NCBI GenBank assembly: GCA_018716795.1
Contig: DVJK01000193.1
Coordinates: forward strand, 1-16,099
From: Candidatus Scatomorpha merdipullorum
Lineage (GTDB): Bacteria > Bacillota > Clostridia > Oscillospirales > Oscillospiraceae
Direction: 5' to 3'
DNA: 16,099 nucleotides
Shown here: piece after piece, positions 1 to 5,904 of the stretch
Layout of the letters: each line of letters begins with the position of its first letter
Numbering within the stretch: position 1 is the stretch's first letter
Notes under the pieces: model-generated
What the model was told of the DNA's origin: nothing
The model's input: the letters and a program-made list of their open reading frames with translations, nothing else
The model's database searches: none
Made by a program: the position numbers and the translations under genes

Positions 1-386
1 GGCTGTGCCTGTTGACATTCGTTCCGCTCCGTTTGTTCCTCCTCTCAAACCCGAAGCCGGAGGCTTCGGGGTTGTGGTTGGGGGTGAGTGAGAACGCCTG
101 TTTCCGCAGCGGGGCGAAGCGCTTCCAAGCAGAGGGGTCTGCGGAAGGAAAAGCATACTATATAATTGTGCAGACCGGTATATACTTCGACTGTTCAGAC
201 GCTCGCCGTCGATGATATAAGCCCCGCACCGCTGCAAATTGAGGCGGAAAATGCCGCGTGCTCTGCTCACGGCCAACCACCTCCTTTGGAAGCTCCCTGC
301 CGCGCTTCCCCATCCTCCGCACTTTTTCCTTGGAGCAAGCGGGTTTTTGCTCAAACGCCACAAGAACACTCACGCTCAACCCAAAC
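1..386. other. No gene recognised; several hairpins
   Basis: I see no convincing coding region here: short open frames on either strand lack ribosome sites and family likeness. What it holds is secondary structure. There is a 9-bp stem at 50-70, an 8-bp inverted repeat pairing 102-109 with 139-146, a 7-bp repeat pairing 136-142 with 170-176, and a 6-bp stem pairing 333-338 with 347-352. A TATAAT-like hexamer lies at 161-166 on the + strand without a matching -35. The segment may be the trailing or leading region of a gene beyond the left edge. Confidence 0.4.
50..70. terminator. GC-rich hairpin, possible terminator
   Basis: A perfect 9-bp stem (CCCGAAGCC / GGCTTCGGG) closes a GGA loop. No long T run follows on either strand; the minus side continues GGGTTTGAG. 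It could end a transcript from beyond the left edge, but the direction is not decided. Confidence 0.3.
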
Positions 387-414
387 CCGCCCGGGCGCTT
401 TTGCGTCCGGGCGG
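387..414 (-). terminator. Hairpin after the Pro-tRNA editing gene
   Basis: A 12-bp stem pairs 387-398 with 403-414 around a TTTT loop (AAAA on the minus strand). One pair is G-U as + strand RNA and A-C as minus strand RNA. It begins six bases after the stop codon of the minus-strand gene ending at 420 and is followed there by GGTTTGGG, so it is probably that gene's terminator, with a modest T tract. Confidence 0.55.
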
Positions 415-419
415 ATTTG

Positions 420-971
420 TCATTCTTCTCCGGTGAGTTCCACGACGGTCATCTCGTGGGCGGTGGAGGGTATGTATTTGTCGACCACGTCGCTTGTGCG
501 CAGCTTCATGCTCGAGGTGTTGACGCAGGGGTGGCAGCCGAAGTATTCCTGCCGCAGCACGTCGCCGTCGACGACGAGGCGCACGCGCCCGTCCCTGTCA
601 TTCATAAGACCCATGACGCTCACCGCGCCGGGCTGGATGTCGAGCAGCTCGAGCATGGCGTCCTCGGGCGCGAAGGAAAGGCGGCTCACGCCCAGCTTCT
701 TCGAGAGCTCCTTCGTGCGGAAGGGCTTGTCGCCCGGCATGAGCAGGAGATAGAAATCCGTCTTCTGCCGGTTGCAGAGGAAGAGGTTCTTGCAGATAAG
801 CACGCCGAGCACGGCGTCGATTTTATTGCAGTCCTCCATCGTCATCGCGGGCATGTCGAAATGGTCCGTGCGCCAGTATTCTATGCCGAGCTTATCGAGA
901 TAGTCGTATACGCGCAGCTCGCGCGCGAGCCTGCCCGAGCAGTCGTCGGGCCGGCCGTGAAAGAGTTCCAT
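420..971 (-). CDS. Prolyl-tRNA editing protein, ProXp-ala/YbaK family
   Basis: A free-standing aminoacyl-tRNA deacylase of 183 residues. Family members hydrolyse mischarged tRNA, typically Ala-tRNA(Pro), in the cytosol as a proofreading step for prolyl-tRNA synthetase. The diagnostic run is visible: ICKNLFLCN with the conserved lysine (about residues 59-67), then the LSKKLG and LSFAPED segments, then PGAVSVMGLMND, and finally GCHPCVNTSSMKL before the C-terminus. Length fits the single-domain family. The ATG at 971 has GGGAGG seven bases upstream, which fixes the start. The gene stands alone between its own promoter (1001-1028) and a hairpin (387-414). Function is assigned by family; whether the substrate is Ala- or Cys-tRNA(Pro) cannot be read from sequence alone. 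Confidence 0.9.
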   Translation of the reverse strand: MELFHGRPDDCSGRLARELRVYDYLDKLGIEYWRTDHFDMPAMTMEDCNKIDAVLGVLICKNLFLCNRQKTDFYLLLMPGDKPFRTKELSKKLGVSRLSFAPEDAMLELLDIQPGAVSVMGLMNDRDGRVRLVVDGDVLRQEYFGCHPCVNTSSMKLRTSDVVDKYIPSTAHEMTVVELTGEE

Positions 972-1000
972 GTGTAAGCCTCCCAGTGTCGGATGGAGGT

Positions 1001-1028
1001 ATTATAGCACGGAAAACCCGCTTTGCAA
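1001..1028 (-). promoter_or_regulatory. Promoter of the Pro-tRNA editing gene
   Basis: On the minus strand a perfect -10 TATAAT (1001-1006) lies 16 bases from a -35-like TTGCAA (1023-1028, 4 of 6 matches). The predicted start is about 25 bases before the ATG at 971. It lies between the stop codon at 1032 and the start at 971, so this gene has its own transcription start. Confidence 0.65.
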
Positions 1029-1031
1029 AGC

Positions 1032-1880
1032 TTATTGACTCTTCGCGACGGCTTCGAACACCTTCACCGTGCGGTTGAGGTAGACGAGCTGGATTATATA
1101 GACGACCAGCGCCGCCACCGCGCCCACGAGGACCAGCAGCGCGGCGAGGCCCAGCGTAACGAAGGCAAAGACGGCACCGGCTGCCGTGACGCAGATCGTA
1201 CAGACGTTGACTACCCAGAGCACGCGCCATTTTCGGCCCTGCTCGTCATTCAGCCCGTGCAGCGCCTCGGCGTAGCCGTAAAACTCGTGCCGGCAGCTCA
1301 CAATCTCGAGGGGCACGGCGGGAATGAGCAGAATCAGCGCGAGGAAGGGCATGAAGGCCAGCAGGGCGCCGGCGCAGGAGAGCGCTATCCCCGCCAGGTG
1401 CATTATGCCCGCCAGCTTGAAGCGCCTGTTCACGCCGCCCAGCGTGAGCAGGATGCAGCCGTAAGCCACGCCGACGCCGAAGCTCACCAGCGAGCCGAGC
1501 GTGTCCGCAATGCCCTGGTTATGGAAATTGCTCAAAATTGAGATGACCACGCTTACCATCGTGCTCACAAGCAGCAGCACGAAGAGCGTGTTGAGCTTGG
1601 ACGCGAGCAGCGGGGCGTCGCGGCCGATGCGCCCGCGCAGCTCCTCGGCGTCCCGGCGGCGCCCGGCGCGGTATTCCGGCTCCATCGGCGCGGAGCGCAG
1701 CAGGGCGCAGCCTTCCGAAAATGTGCAGGATTCGCAGTTTGAGTGCCCTTTGTCGCGGCAGCAGCGCGCAATGCCGCAGTTCCCGCTCATCGAGCCCGGC
1801 CCGAGCTTGCAGCCCGGGCAGTTCTCCGCCCCCCGGTACAAGCAGGCCGCGCAGTCCTTACCGCAATACGTGCCTTCCAT
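1032..1880 (-). CDS. Cys-rich (DUF3795-like) multi-pass membrane protein
   Basis: A 282-residue protein of unknown function. Residues 1-65 hold a dense cysteine cluster beginning MEGTYCGKDCAACLYRG, with NCPGC, NCGIARCC and NCESC, spaced like the small cysteine-rich domains of the DUF3795 kind and suggesting zinc or Fe-S binding. From about residue 90 onward come five or six hydrophobic helices (for example LNTLFVLLLVSTMVSVVISIL and LAALLVLVGAVAALVVYIIQL) with an amphipathic stretch between. The open frame extends 58 codons further upstream, but the ATG at 1880 has GGGAGG nine bases before it and the cysteine domain starts there, so I chose it. The next gene downstream has its own promoter. 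A metal- or redox-sensing membrane protein is a guess. Confidence 0.75.
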   Translation of the reverse strand: MEGTYCGKDCAACLYRGAENCPGCKLGPGSMSGNCGIARCCRDKGHSNCESCTFSEGCALLRSAPMEPEYRAGRRRDAEELRGRIGRDAPLLASKLNTLFVLLLVSTMVSVVISILSNFHNQGIADTLGSLVSFGVGVAYGCILLTLGGVNRRFKLAGIMHLAGIALSCAGALLAFMPFLALILLIPAVPLEIVSCRHEFYGYAEALHGLNDEQGRKWRVLWVVNVCTICVTAAGAVFAFVTLGLAALLVLVGAVAALVVYIIQLVYLNRTVKVFEAVAKSQ

Positions 1881-1911
1881 GAAAGAGCCTCCCTTTCTTT
1901 TTACTGGAACC

Positions 1912-1940
1912 AGCATATCAGATCTTCCGCGCCGCCGCAA
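1912..1940 (-). promoter_or_regulatory. Weak promoter of the Cys-rich membrane protein gene
   Basis: On the minus strand TTGCGG (1935-1940), 17 bases, then TGATATGCT, an extended -10 with hexamer at 1912-1917. The hexamers match consensus only moderately (3 and 4 of 6), but the spacing is ideal and the start would lie about 25 bases before the ATG at 1880. Confidence 0.4.
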
Positions 1941-2004
1941 GAGAAGAATGTGTAAAATAAGATTTTCTTCGATATGCACAAATATATTGTTTTGAATGCG
2001 ATAC

Positions 2005-2026
2005 CGCCGCGGGCCAACCCGCGGCG
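2005..2026. other. Perfect GC hairpin between two genes
   Basis: A 9-bp all-GC stem (CGCCGCGGG / CCCGCGGCG) closes a CCAA loop. It lies just beyond the terminator at 2033-2065 in the direction of minus-strand transcription. With no T tract it may be a back-up or 3'-end protecting structure. Confidence 0.4.
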
Positions 2027-2032
2027 TATATA

Positions 2033-2065
2033 AGAAAACCCATGTGCAAGACACAGGGGCTTTCT
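2033..2065 (-). terminator. Terminator of the kinase/vWA/phosphatase operon
   Basis: On the minus strand AGAAAGCCCCTGTG pairs with CACATGGGTTTTCT around TCTTG. This is a 14-bp stem with one G-U pair and one mismatch, ending in a TTTTCTTATATA tail. It begins 16 bases past the stop codon of the last operon gene (2082). Confidence 0.6.
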
Positions 2066-2081
2066 CAATCTTATCGGCACT

Positions 2082-3161
2082 TCAGGTTAGGCGTATTATC
2101 CCGGTCTTACCTGATATCCAGGTTGTGTCCGAATTCGGCGTGTATATGGCGCTCAGCTGCTCGCAGCCAGTAAAGGCCGTCGCGGCGACCTCGGTCTCCT
2201 CCTCTCGCCCGGACACGAGGATTCTGAGCTCCGAGCAGCCCGCGAAGGCGTTCTCGCCGATGACCGCCACGCTTTCCGGGAGCGTGACTCTCCGTATGCT
2301 CTGGTTCCCGGCGAAGGCCCCCTCGCCTATCTCTGCCACCGGCCTGCCGTTTACCTCGCCCGGCACTTCAATCAGCGTATCGCTGCCGTTGTATTCAATC
2401 AGCACGGCGGACGCCTTCGTCACTGAGAAGGTATAATCCCCTTCCGTGACCGTCCTCGGCCCGAACCGGATGACAAAACTCACGGCCAGCCCAATCACAA
2501 AAACCGCCGCAATCACTCTTTTCAAGACGCTCCCGGTCTTCTTTGCGGCCCGCGTCGGATTCGCGCGTCGGTCAATCCGCCCTCGCGTCCCTGCCAATCG
2601 CTCGAGCTTCTTTGAGGCCCGCGTCGGATTCGCGCCGCTCCGAGCCGGCGCGGCGGGCTGAGGCTTTGCCGCCTGCTTCGGCGGCTGCACCGGCGGAGTT
2701 GCCGGCTTTTCCGGCTCCGGCGCGGCCTCGGGGCAGAGCGCGTAAAGGAAGGCGTCGCAGACCATTTCGGCGGCGCTTTCGGAGAGCCAATACTCCTCGG
2801 TCAGCCTCCAGCGCGCCCGGGCGAGCTTCGTCTCGCGCTCGCCGCCGCTGTTCGCCGCGGCCTCGAAGAGCAGCTTGTCCGCGCCGCTCTCAAAGAGGAG
2901 CTTCAAAAGCCGCTGCTCCTTCTTGAGCCCCGGCGCGAGGTCGGCGAGGTAGGCGACCGCCCTCTGCCCGTCGCGCAGGGCGTCAAGGCCGAAGCGGCGG
3001 CATATTTCGCAAAGCGCCTCCGCAAGCCCGAGGCCCGCGGGAGCGGCCTGCTTCTGAATGGCCGCAGAACCGAGCGCGCCGCCGCAGCGAGGGCAGACGC
3101 TCGCCCCTCGCTCGTCCGGCCCAATATCCGGGAGCTTAGCTCCGCAGTGCCTGCAAAACAT
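2082..3161 (-). CDS. Zinc-ribbon, single-TM protein with BspA-type LRRs
   Basis: A 359-residue protein, last gene of the kinase operon. An N-terminal zinc ribbon (C3, C6, C23, C26) is followed by a helical domain of about 90 residues (FGLDALRDGQRAVAYLADLAP to CDAFLYALC) shared with its upstream neighbour. Then come a Pro/Ala linker, a basic segment with a 23-residue repeat, one transmembrane helix (VIAAVFVIGLAVSFVIRFG, about 218-236) and an outer part with LRR_5/BspA-like repeats (EIGEGAFAGNQSIRRVTLP, then VIGENAFAGC). The predicted topology is zinc ribbon inside, LRR outside, which suits a signal-carrying adaptor. It starts 16 bases after the previous stop and has a weak GAGGGGGG ribosome site. 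The helical domain has no name I can give; a role as partner of the kinase/phosphatase is inferred from context. Confidence 0.8.
   Translation of the reverse strand: MFCRHCGAKLPDIGPDERGASVCPRCGGALGSAAIQKQAAPAGLGLAEALCEICRRFGLDALRDGQRAVAYLADLAPGLKKEQRLLKLLFESGADKLLFEAAANSGGERETKLARARWRLTEEYWLSESAAEMVCDAFLYALCPEAAPEPEKPATPPVQPPKQAAKPQPAAPARSGANPTRASKKLERLAGTRGRIDRRANPTRAAKKTGSVLKRVIAAVFVIGLAVSFVIRFGPRTVTEGDYTFSVTKASAVLIEYNGSDTLIEVPGEVNGRPVAEIGEGAFAGNQSIRRVTLPESVAVIGENAFAGCSELRILVSGREEETEVAATAFTGCEQLSAIYTPNSDTTWISGKTGIIRLT
2538..2635 (-). repeat. 29-bp direct repeat inside the LRR protein gene
   Basis: Positions 2538-2566 and 2607-2635 are identical except for one base and are offset by exactly 69 bases, so the frame is kept. 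They encode two ANPTRA(S/A)KK units 23 residues apart in the basic juxtamembrane linker. This looks like a small in-frame duplication. Confidence 0.75.
2639..2996 (-). repeat. Paralogous direct repeat, copy 1
   Basis: This 358-base stretch aligns without gaps to 3387-3744 at a constant offset of 748. The ends are nearly identical: 2639-2774 has 2 differences in 136 bases and 2930-2996 none in 67. The middle (2775-2929) is clearly diverged. It encodes the shared helical domain and Pro/Ala linker. Confidence 0.85.
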
Positions 3162-3177
3162 AGTTGCCCCCCCTCAA

Positions 3178-3876
3178 TCATTTGATGACACATTTGATGA
3201 CAATAAACAGGAAAGCCGCCACAAGCCAGAATATAGTAATAGTAACCGCCAATACTGTCCCGTCCATCTCCACGCCTTTATCCGTCATCGTCAGCTTCTT
3301 CGGCTTAGGCGTTTTTCTCCACGGCTCCGGCGTCGCCGCGGGCGAGCCCGACGACTTTGACGGCGTCGGCAGCGGACTTACCGGCTTCCGAGCCGGCGCG
3401 GCGGGCTGAGGCTTTGCCGCCGGCTTCGGCGGCTGCACCGGCGGAGTTGCCGGCTTTTCCGGCTCCGGCGCGGCCTCGGGGCAGAGCGCGTAAAGGAAGG
3501 CGTCGCAGACCATTTTGGCGGCCTCGTCGCGGAGCCAGCGCTCATTTGTGAGCACGCGCTCCGCGCGGGCGCGCGCCGCCTCGCGCTCCGGCCCGCCCAG
3601 GCGCTGCGCGTTCAGCAGGATTTCCGCACAGCCGCTCTCATAGAAGAGCCGCAAAAGCTCCCTCTCCCGCAAAAGCGCCGGCGCGAGGTCGGCGAGGTAG
3701 GCGACCGCCCTCTGCCCGTCGCGCAGGGCGTCAAGGCCGAAGCGCTCGCGTATCTCCGCGAGCACGCTTTCCAGCCCTCCATCCTTCCCGGGGCCCTCCA
3801 GAGGCCGGCCGCAGTAAATGCAATACCGCGGCGTCTCCGCCTCGGGCAGCTGCGCCCCGCAATGGCTGCATTTCAT
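3178..3876 (-). CDS. Zinc-ribbon protein with C-terminal TM anchor
   Basis: A 232-residue paralogue of the next gene's N-terminal half. It has a zinc ribbon (C3, C6, C19, C22), the same helical domain with FGLDALRDGQRAVAYLADLAP and MVCDAFLYALC, and a Pro-rich linker. One C-terminal transmembrane helix (VLAVTITIFWLVAAFLFIVIKCVI) places the bulk in the cytoplasm as a tail-anchored protein. It has no LRR part. An ATG at 3891 is also in frame, but the GGGAGGGG ribosome site falls inside those first codons, so the ATG at 3876 is the start. It lies 55 bases after the phosphatase stop and 16 before the next gene. A scaffold or membrane adaptor for the kinase/phosphatase pair is inferred; no enzyme motif is visible. 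Confidence 0.8.
   Translation of the reverse strand: MKCSHCGAQLPEAETPRYCIYCGRPLEGPGKDGGLESVLAEIRERFGLDALRDGQRAVAYLADLAPALLRERELLRLFYESGCAEILLNAQRLGGPEREAARARAERVLTNERWLRDEAAKMVCDAFLYALCPEAAPEPEKPATPPVQPPKPAAKPQPAAPARKPVSPLPTPSKSSGSPAATPEPWRKTPKPKKLTMTDKGVEMDGTVLAVTITIFWLVAAFLFIVIKCVIK
3387..3744 (-). repeat. Paralogous direct repeat, copy 2
   Basis: Partner of 2639-2996 at an offset of 748 bases without gaps. Near-identical blocks (3387-3522 and 3678-3744) flank a diverged middle (3523-3677). Identity extends through third codon positions in the flanks, which is more than protein constraint would normally leave. Confidence 0.85.
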
Positions 3877-3931
3877 CCTTACCCCTCCCATTGCCGCCGC
3901 GTCATAAAATCAGGCAACGGCGGCGGACATG

Positions 3932-5068
3932 TCACTTCCCGCTCTCCAATCCGGCCAGCCGCTCGTCAAGGGTGGCAAGCTCTTTTTGCGCCGCCTCAAC
4001 GGAGTCCTCATAGACCCGGCGTTGGTCCATCCACTCGTCGTACTCGGCTTTCGCCTCGTCCAGCCTGCGCTCCGAGGCGGCAAAGCTCTCCTGCGCCTGC
4101 TCATAGCGCGTGCGCAGATAGTCCGTCTTGCGCTGCATGGAGTTGAGCTTGGAGCGCGCGGCGTTCAGCTTTCCCAGCAGCTCAAAGCGTTCGGCCCCTA
4201 TAAAAAAGCGCTCGGCGAAGGGCGTGGCGGCCGCGGCGTCGGCAATGCCCGCGACGCTGACGTCGTCGGCGCTGCCCGTCCGGCTGAAGTCCGGCAGGAA
4301 TTCGCCCAGATACTCCTCAAGGCCGCGCGCGCCCATTCCGGCGAGCCAGCCCGTCACCTTGCCCATAAAGGCGTTGACACCGCTCTGGTCGTCAAAAGCG
4401 TCCTCAACTCCGTCCGTTATGACATAGCAGGCGAGGATGGGGTCCTCGCGCATGTCGCCGACGTAGTAGCGGCAGCTCTCTATGGCGTCCGCGTTGCACA
4501 GCGAGGTTGTGAAGTTCATGAGGCAGCGCTCATCCCAGGGCACGGGCTGGTCTATGCGCCCGTCCGCGTGAACAACGATGCAGCGGCCGTCGCCCTGCTG
4601 AAGAATCAGATAAAAACGCTCCGTCACCATTGCCGCAAGCAGCGTCGTGCCGAAAATGTGCGGGATGCTCGGCGCATGGCCCCGCGCTTCACCGGCGCCG
4701 GCAAGCTCCTCGGGCGTGGGCGGGTTCTCCTCATACTGCCTGAGCACGCCCGCCGTCCACTTGCCGACTATACTGCGTATGAGCTGGCGGAGCAGGGCTT
4801 CGCGTCCGTTTTCCTCAAGCAGGTGCTGCTCCCAGCCGTTTTCACGCAGGGCGTTATAAAATATTTCCATGTCCTTGAGGGCGATGTCCACGGCGAGTTT
4901 CGCGCCCTCGGCGCTGCGGAAGCAGGCGCTGTCCCCGTGCCCGTCCGCGACGGCGGCGATGCTCACGCCCTCCGTGTCGGCGTGTCCGGAGGCGTCCTCG
5001 CAGGCGCTGCCGCGCCGGATGTGGGAGTATCCCCTTGCCGTCGCGGAGAAGGACTCGAAGCTTCTCAT
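3932..5068 (-). CDS. PP2C-family Ser/Thr phosphatase with coiled-coil tail
   Basis: A 378-residue metal-dependent phosphatase of the PPM/PP2C family, expected to reverse phosphorylation by the kinase encoded upstream in the operon. Conserved acidic metal-site motifs are present: CEDA (E24, D25), VADGHGDS (D42, G43), the GTTLLAAMV strand followed by QQGDGRC (D160), VITDGVED (D219) and SADDVSV (D269). The last 85 residues (about 294-378) are a charged heptad-like helix (KLNAARSKLNSMQRKTDYL and onward) that reads as a coiled coil, not part of the PP2C fold, probably for dimerisation or docking. The open frame extends upstream to 5125, but AAGGAGGG directly before the GTG ATG pair supports a start at 5068 (GTG at 5071 is possible). 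There are 53 bases between the vWA stop and this start. Confidence 0.88.
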   Translation of the reverse strand: MRSFESFSATARGYSHIRRGSACEDASGHADTEGVSIAAVADGHGDSACFRSAEGAKLAVDIALKDMEIFYNALRENGWEQHLLEENGREALLRQLIRSIVGKWTAGVLRQYEENPPTPEELAGAGEARGHAPSIPHIFGTTLLAAMVTERFYLILQQGDGRCIVVHADGRIDQPVPWDERCLMNFTTSLCNADAIESCRYYVGDMREDPILACYVITDGVEDAFDDQSGVNAFMGKVTGWLAGMGARGLEEYLGEFLPDFSRTGSADDVSVAGIADAAAATPFAERFFIGAERFELLGKLNAARSKLNSMQRKTDYLRTRYEQAQESFAASERRLDEAKAEYDEWMDQRRVYEDSVEAAQKELATLDERLAGLESGK

Positions 5069-5121
5069 CACCTTTTCCCTCCTTTTCCGCCCGAAGCGGA
5101 AGCGTCCGGCGGCATGAAAGC

Positions 5122-5904
5122 TCAATTGAAATCCTTCTGGTCGTCGAAGTCTATGTCCCCTACGCCGTAGAGACTGTCCTCGCCGAACACGTCCTGTATG
5201 TCGTTTATAACGCCTCCGACGCTCTGCGTGGCGCCGAGCGCCTCGCTGACGATGTCCGCGCCCGTCCTCTCCGCGTCCTCCAGGCGGCTCACGGACGAGG
5301 CCAGGGAGGCGGAGACGGAGACGACGCGCATCAGCTTTCGGAACACGGAGAGGTTGGAGGTGCGCAGCACGGCCTCGCTCCCTCCTACGACCTTGCCGAG
5401 CACGCCCACGTCCGCGTTGTCTCCCAGGGCGAAGGCGACCTTGATGGCCTGCTGATACCAGCGGTTCTTCCAGAGCTCGTCGAGCGCGTCTGCCCAGTCG
5501 TCGTTGGGGAAGCCGTCGCTCATGAGGACGACGACGGGGCGCTTATTGCCCGTCGCGGACTTCTGCATGGCGTTGCGGGAGAGCTGCGAGTTGAGCTCGC
5601 GCAATGCGGCGCCCAGGCTCGTCACGCCTCCGGCGTCCAGGTCGGTCCAGATGAAGTCCTCGATGTCCTCCAGGCCGTTGTTGCCCATGGTCACCCAGCG
5701 CACCGTGCTGTTATACTCCATGACGGCGATTTTGAAGCTCGCGTCGTTTGAGCTGCGGCTCAGGTCCGCGAGCTCGCGGACGGTGTCGCGCATACTGTCG
5801 TTGAGCGCGCCTATGGGCGCTCCCGTCATGCTGCCCGAGGTGTCCAGAAGATAAAATATGTGCAGCTCCTTCTTCGGCACGCCCTCCATGTCATTGATGT
5901 TCAT
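5122..5904 (-). CDS. TerY-like von Willebrand factor A protein
   Basis: A 260-residue vWA-domain protein. The metal-ion-dependent adhesion site is intact: DTSGSM (D21, S23, S25), T95 in GGVTSLGAAL and D130 in VLMSDGFPND. The fold runs from LHIFYLLDTSG through IKVAFALGDNADVG to about residue 205, and the C-terminal 50 residues are acidic and probably flexible. TerY proteins often carry a C-terminal zinc ribbon; here it is absent, while the kinase and both membrane proteins of the operon carry zinc ribbons. The ATG at 5904 has GGAGG eight bases upstream and overlaps the kinase gene's end by 14 bases, implying translational coupling. A metal-dependent assembly or scaffold role between kinase and phosphatase is inferred from the TerY-P triad literature. 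Confidence 0.88.
   Translation of the reverse strand: MNINDMEGVPKKELHIFYLLDTSGSMTGAPIGALNDSMRDTVRELADLSRSSNDASFKIAVMEYNSTVRWVTMGNNGLEDIEDFIWTDLDAGGVTSLGAALRELNSQLSRNAMQKSATGNKRPVVVLMSDGFPNDDWADALDELWKNRWYQQAIKVAFALGDNADVGVLGKVVGGSEAVLRTSNLSVFRKLMRVVSVSASLASSVSRLEDAERTGADIVSEALGATQSVGGVINDIQDVFGEDSLYGVGDIDFDDQKDFN

Noticed and set aside
3929..5170. Plus-strand open frame of 413 codons opposite the PP2C gene
   Set aside because: It is an antisense shadow of the phosphatase, with no ribosome site or motif.
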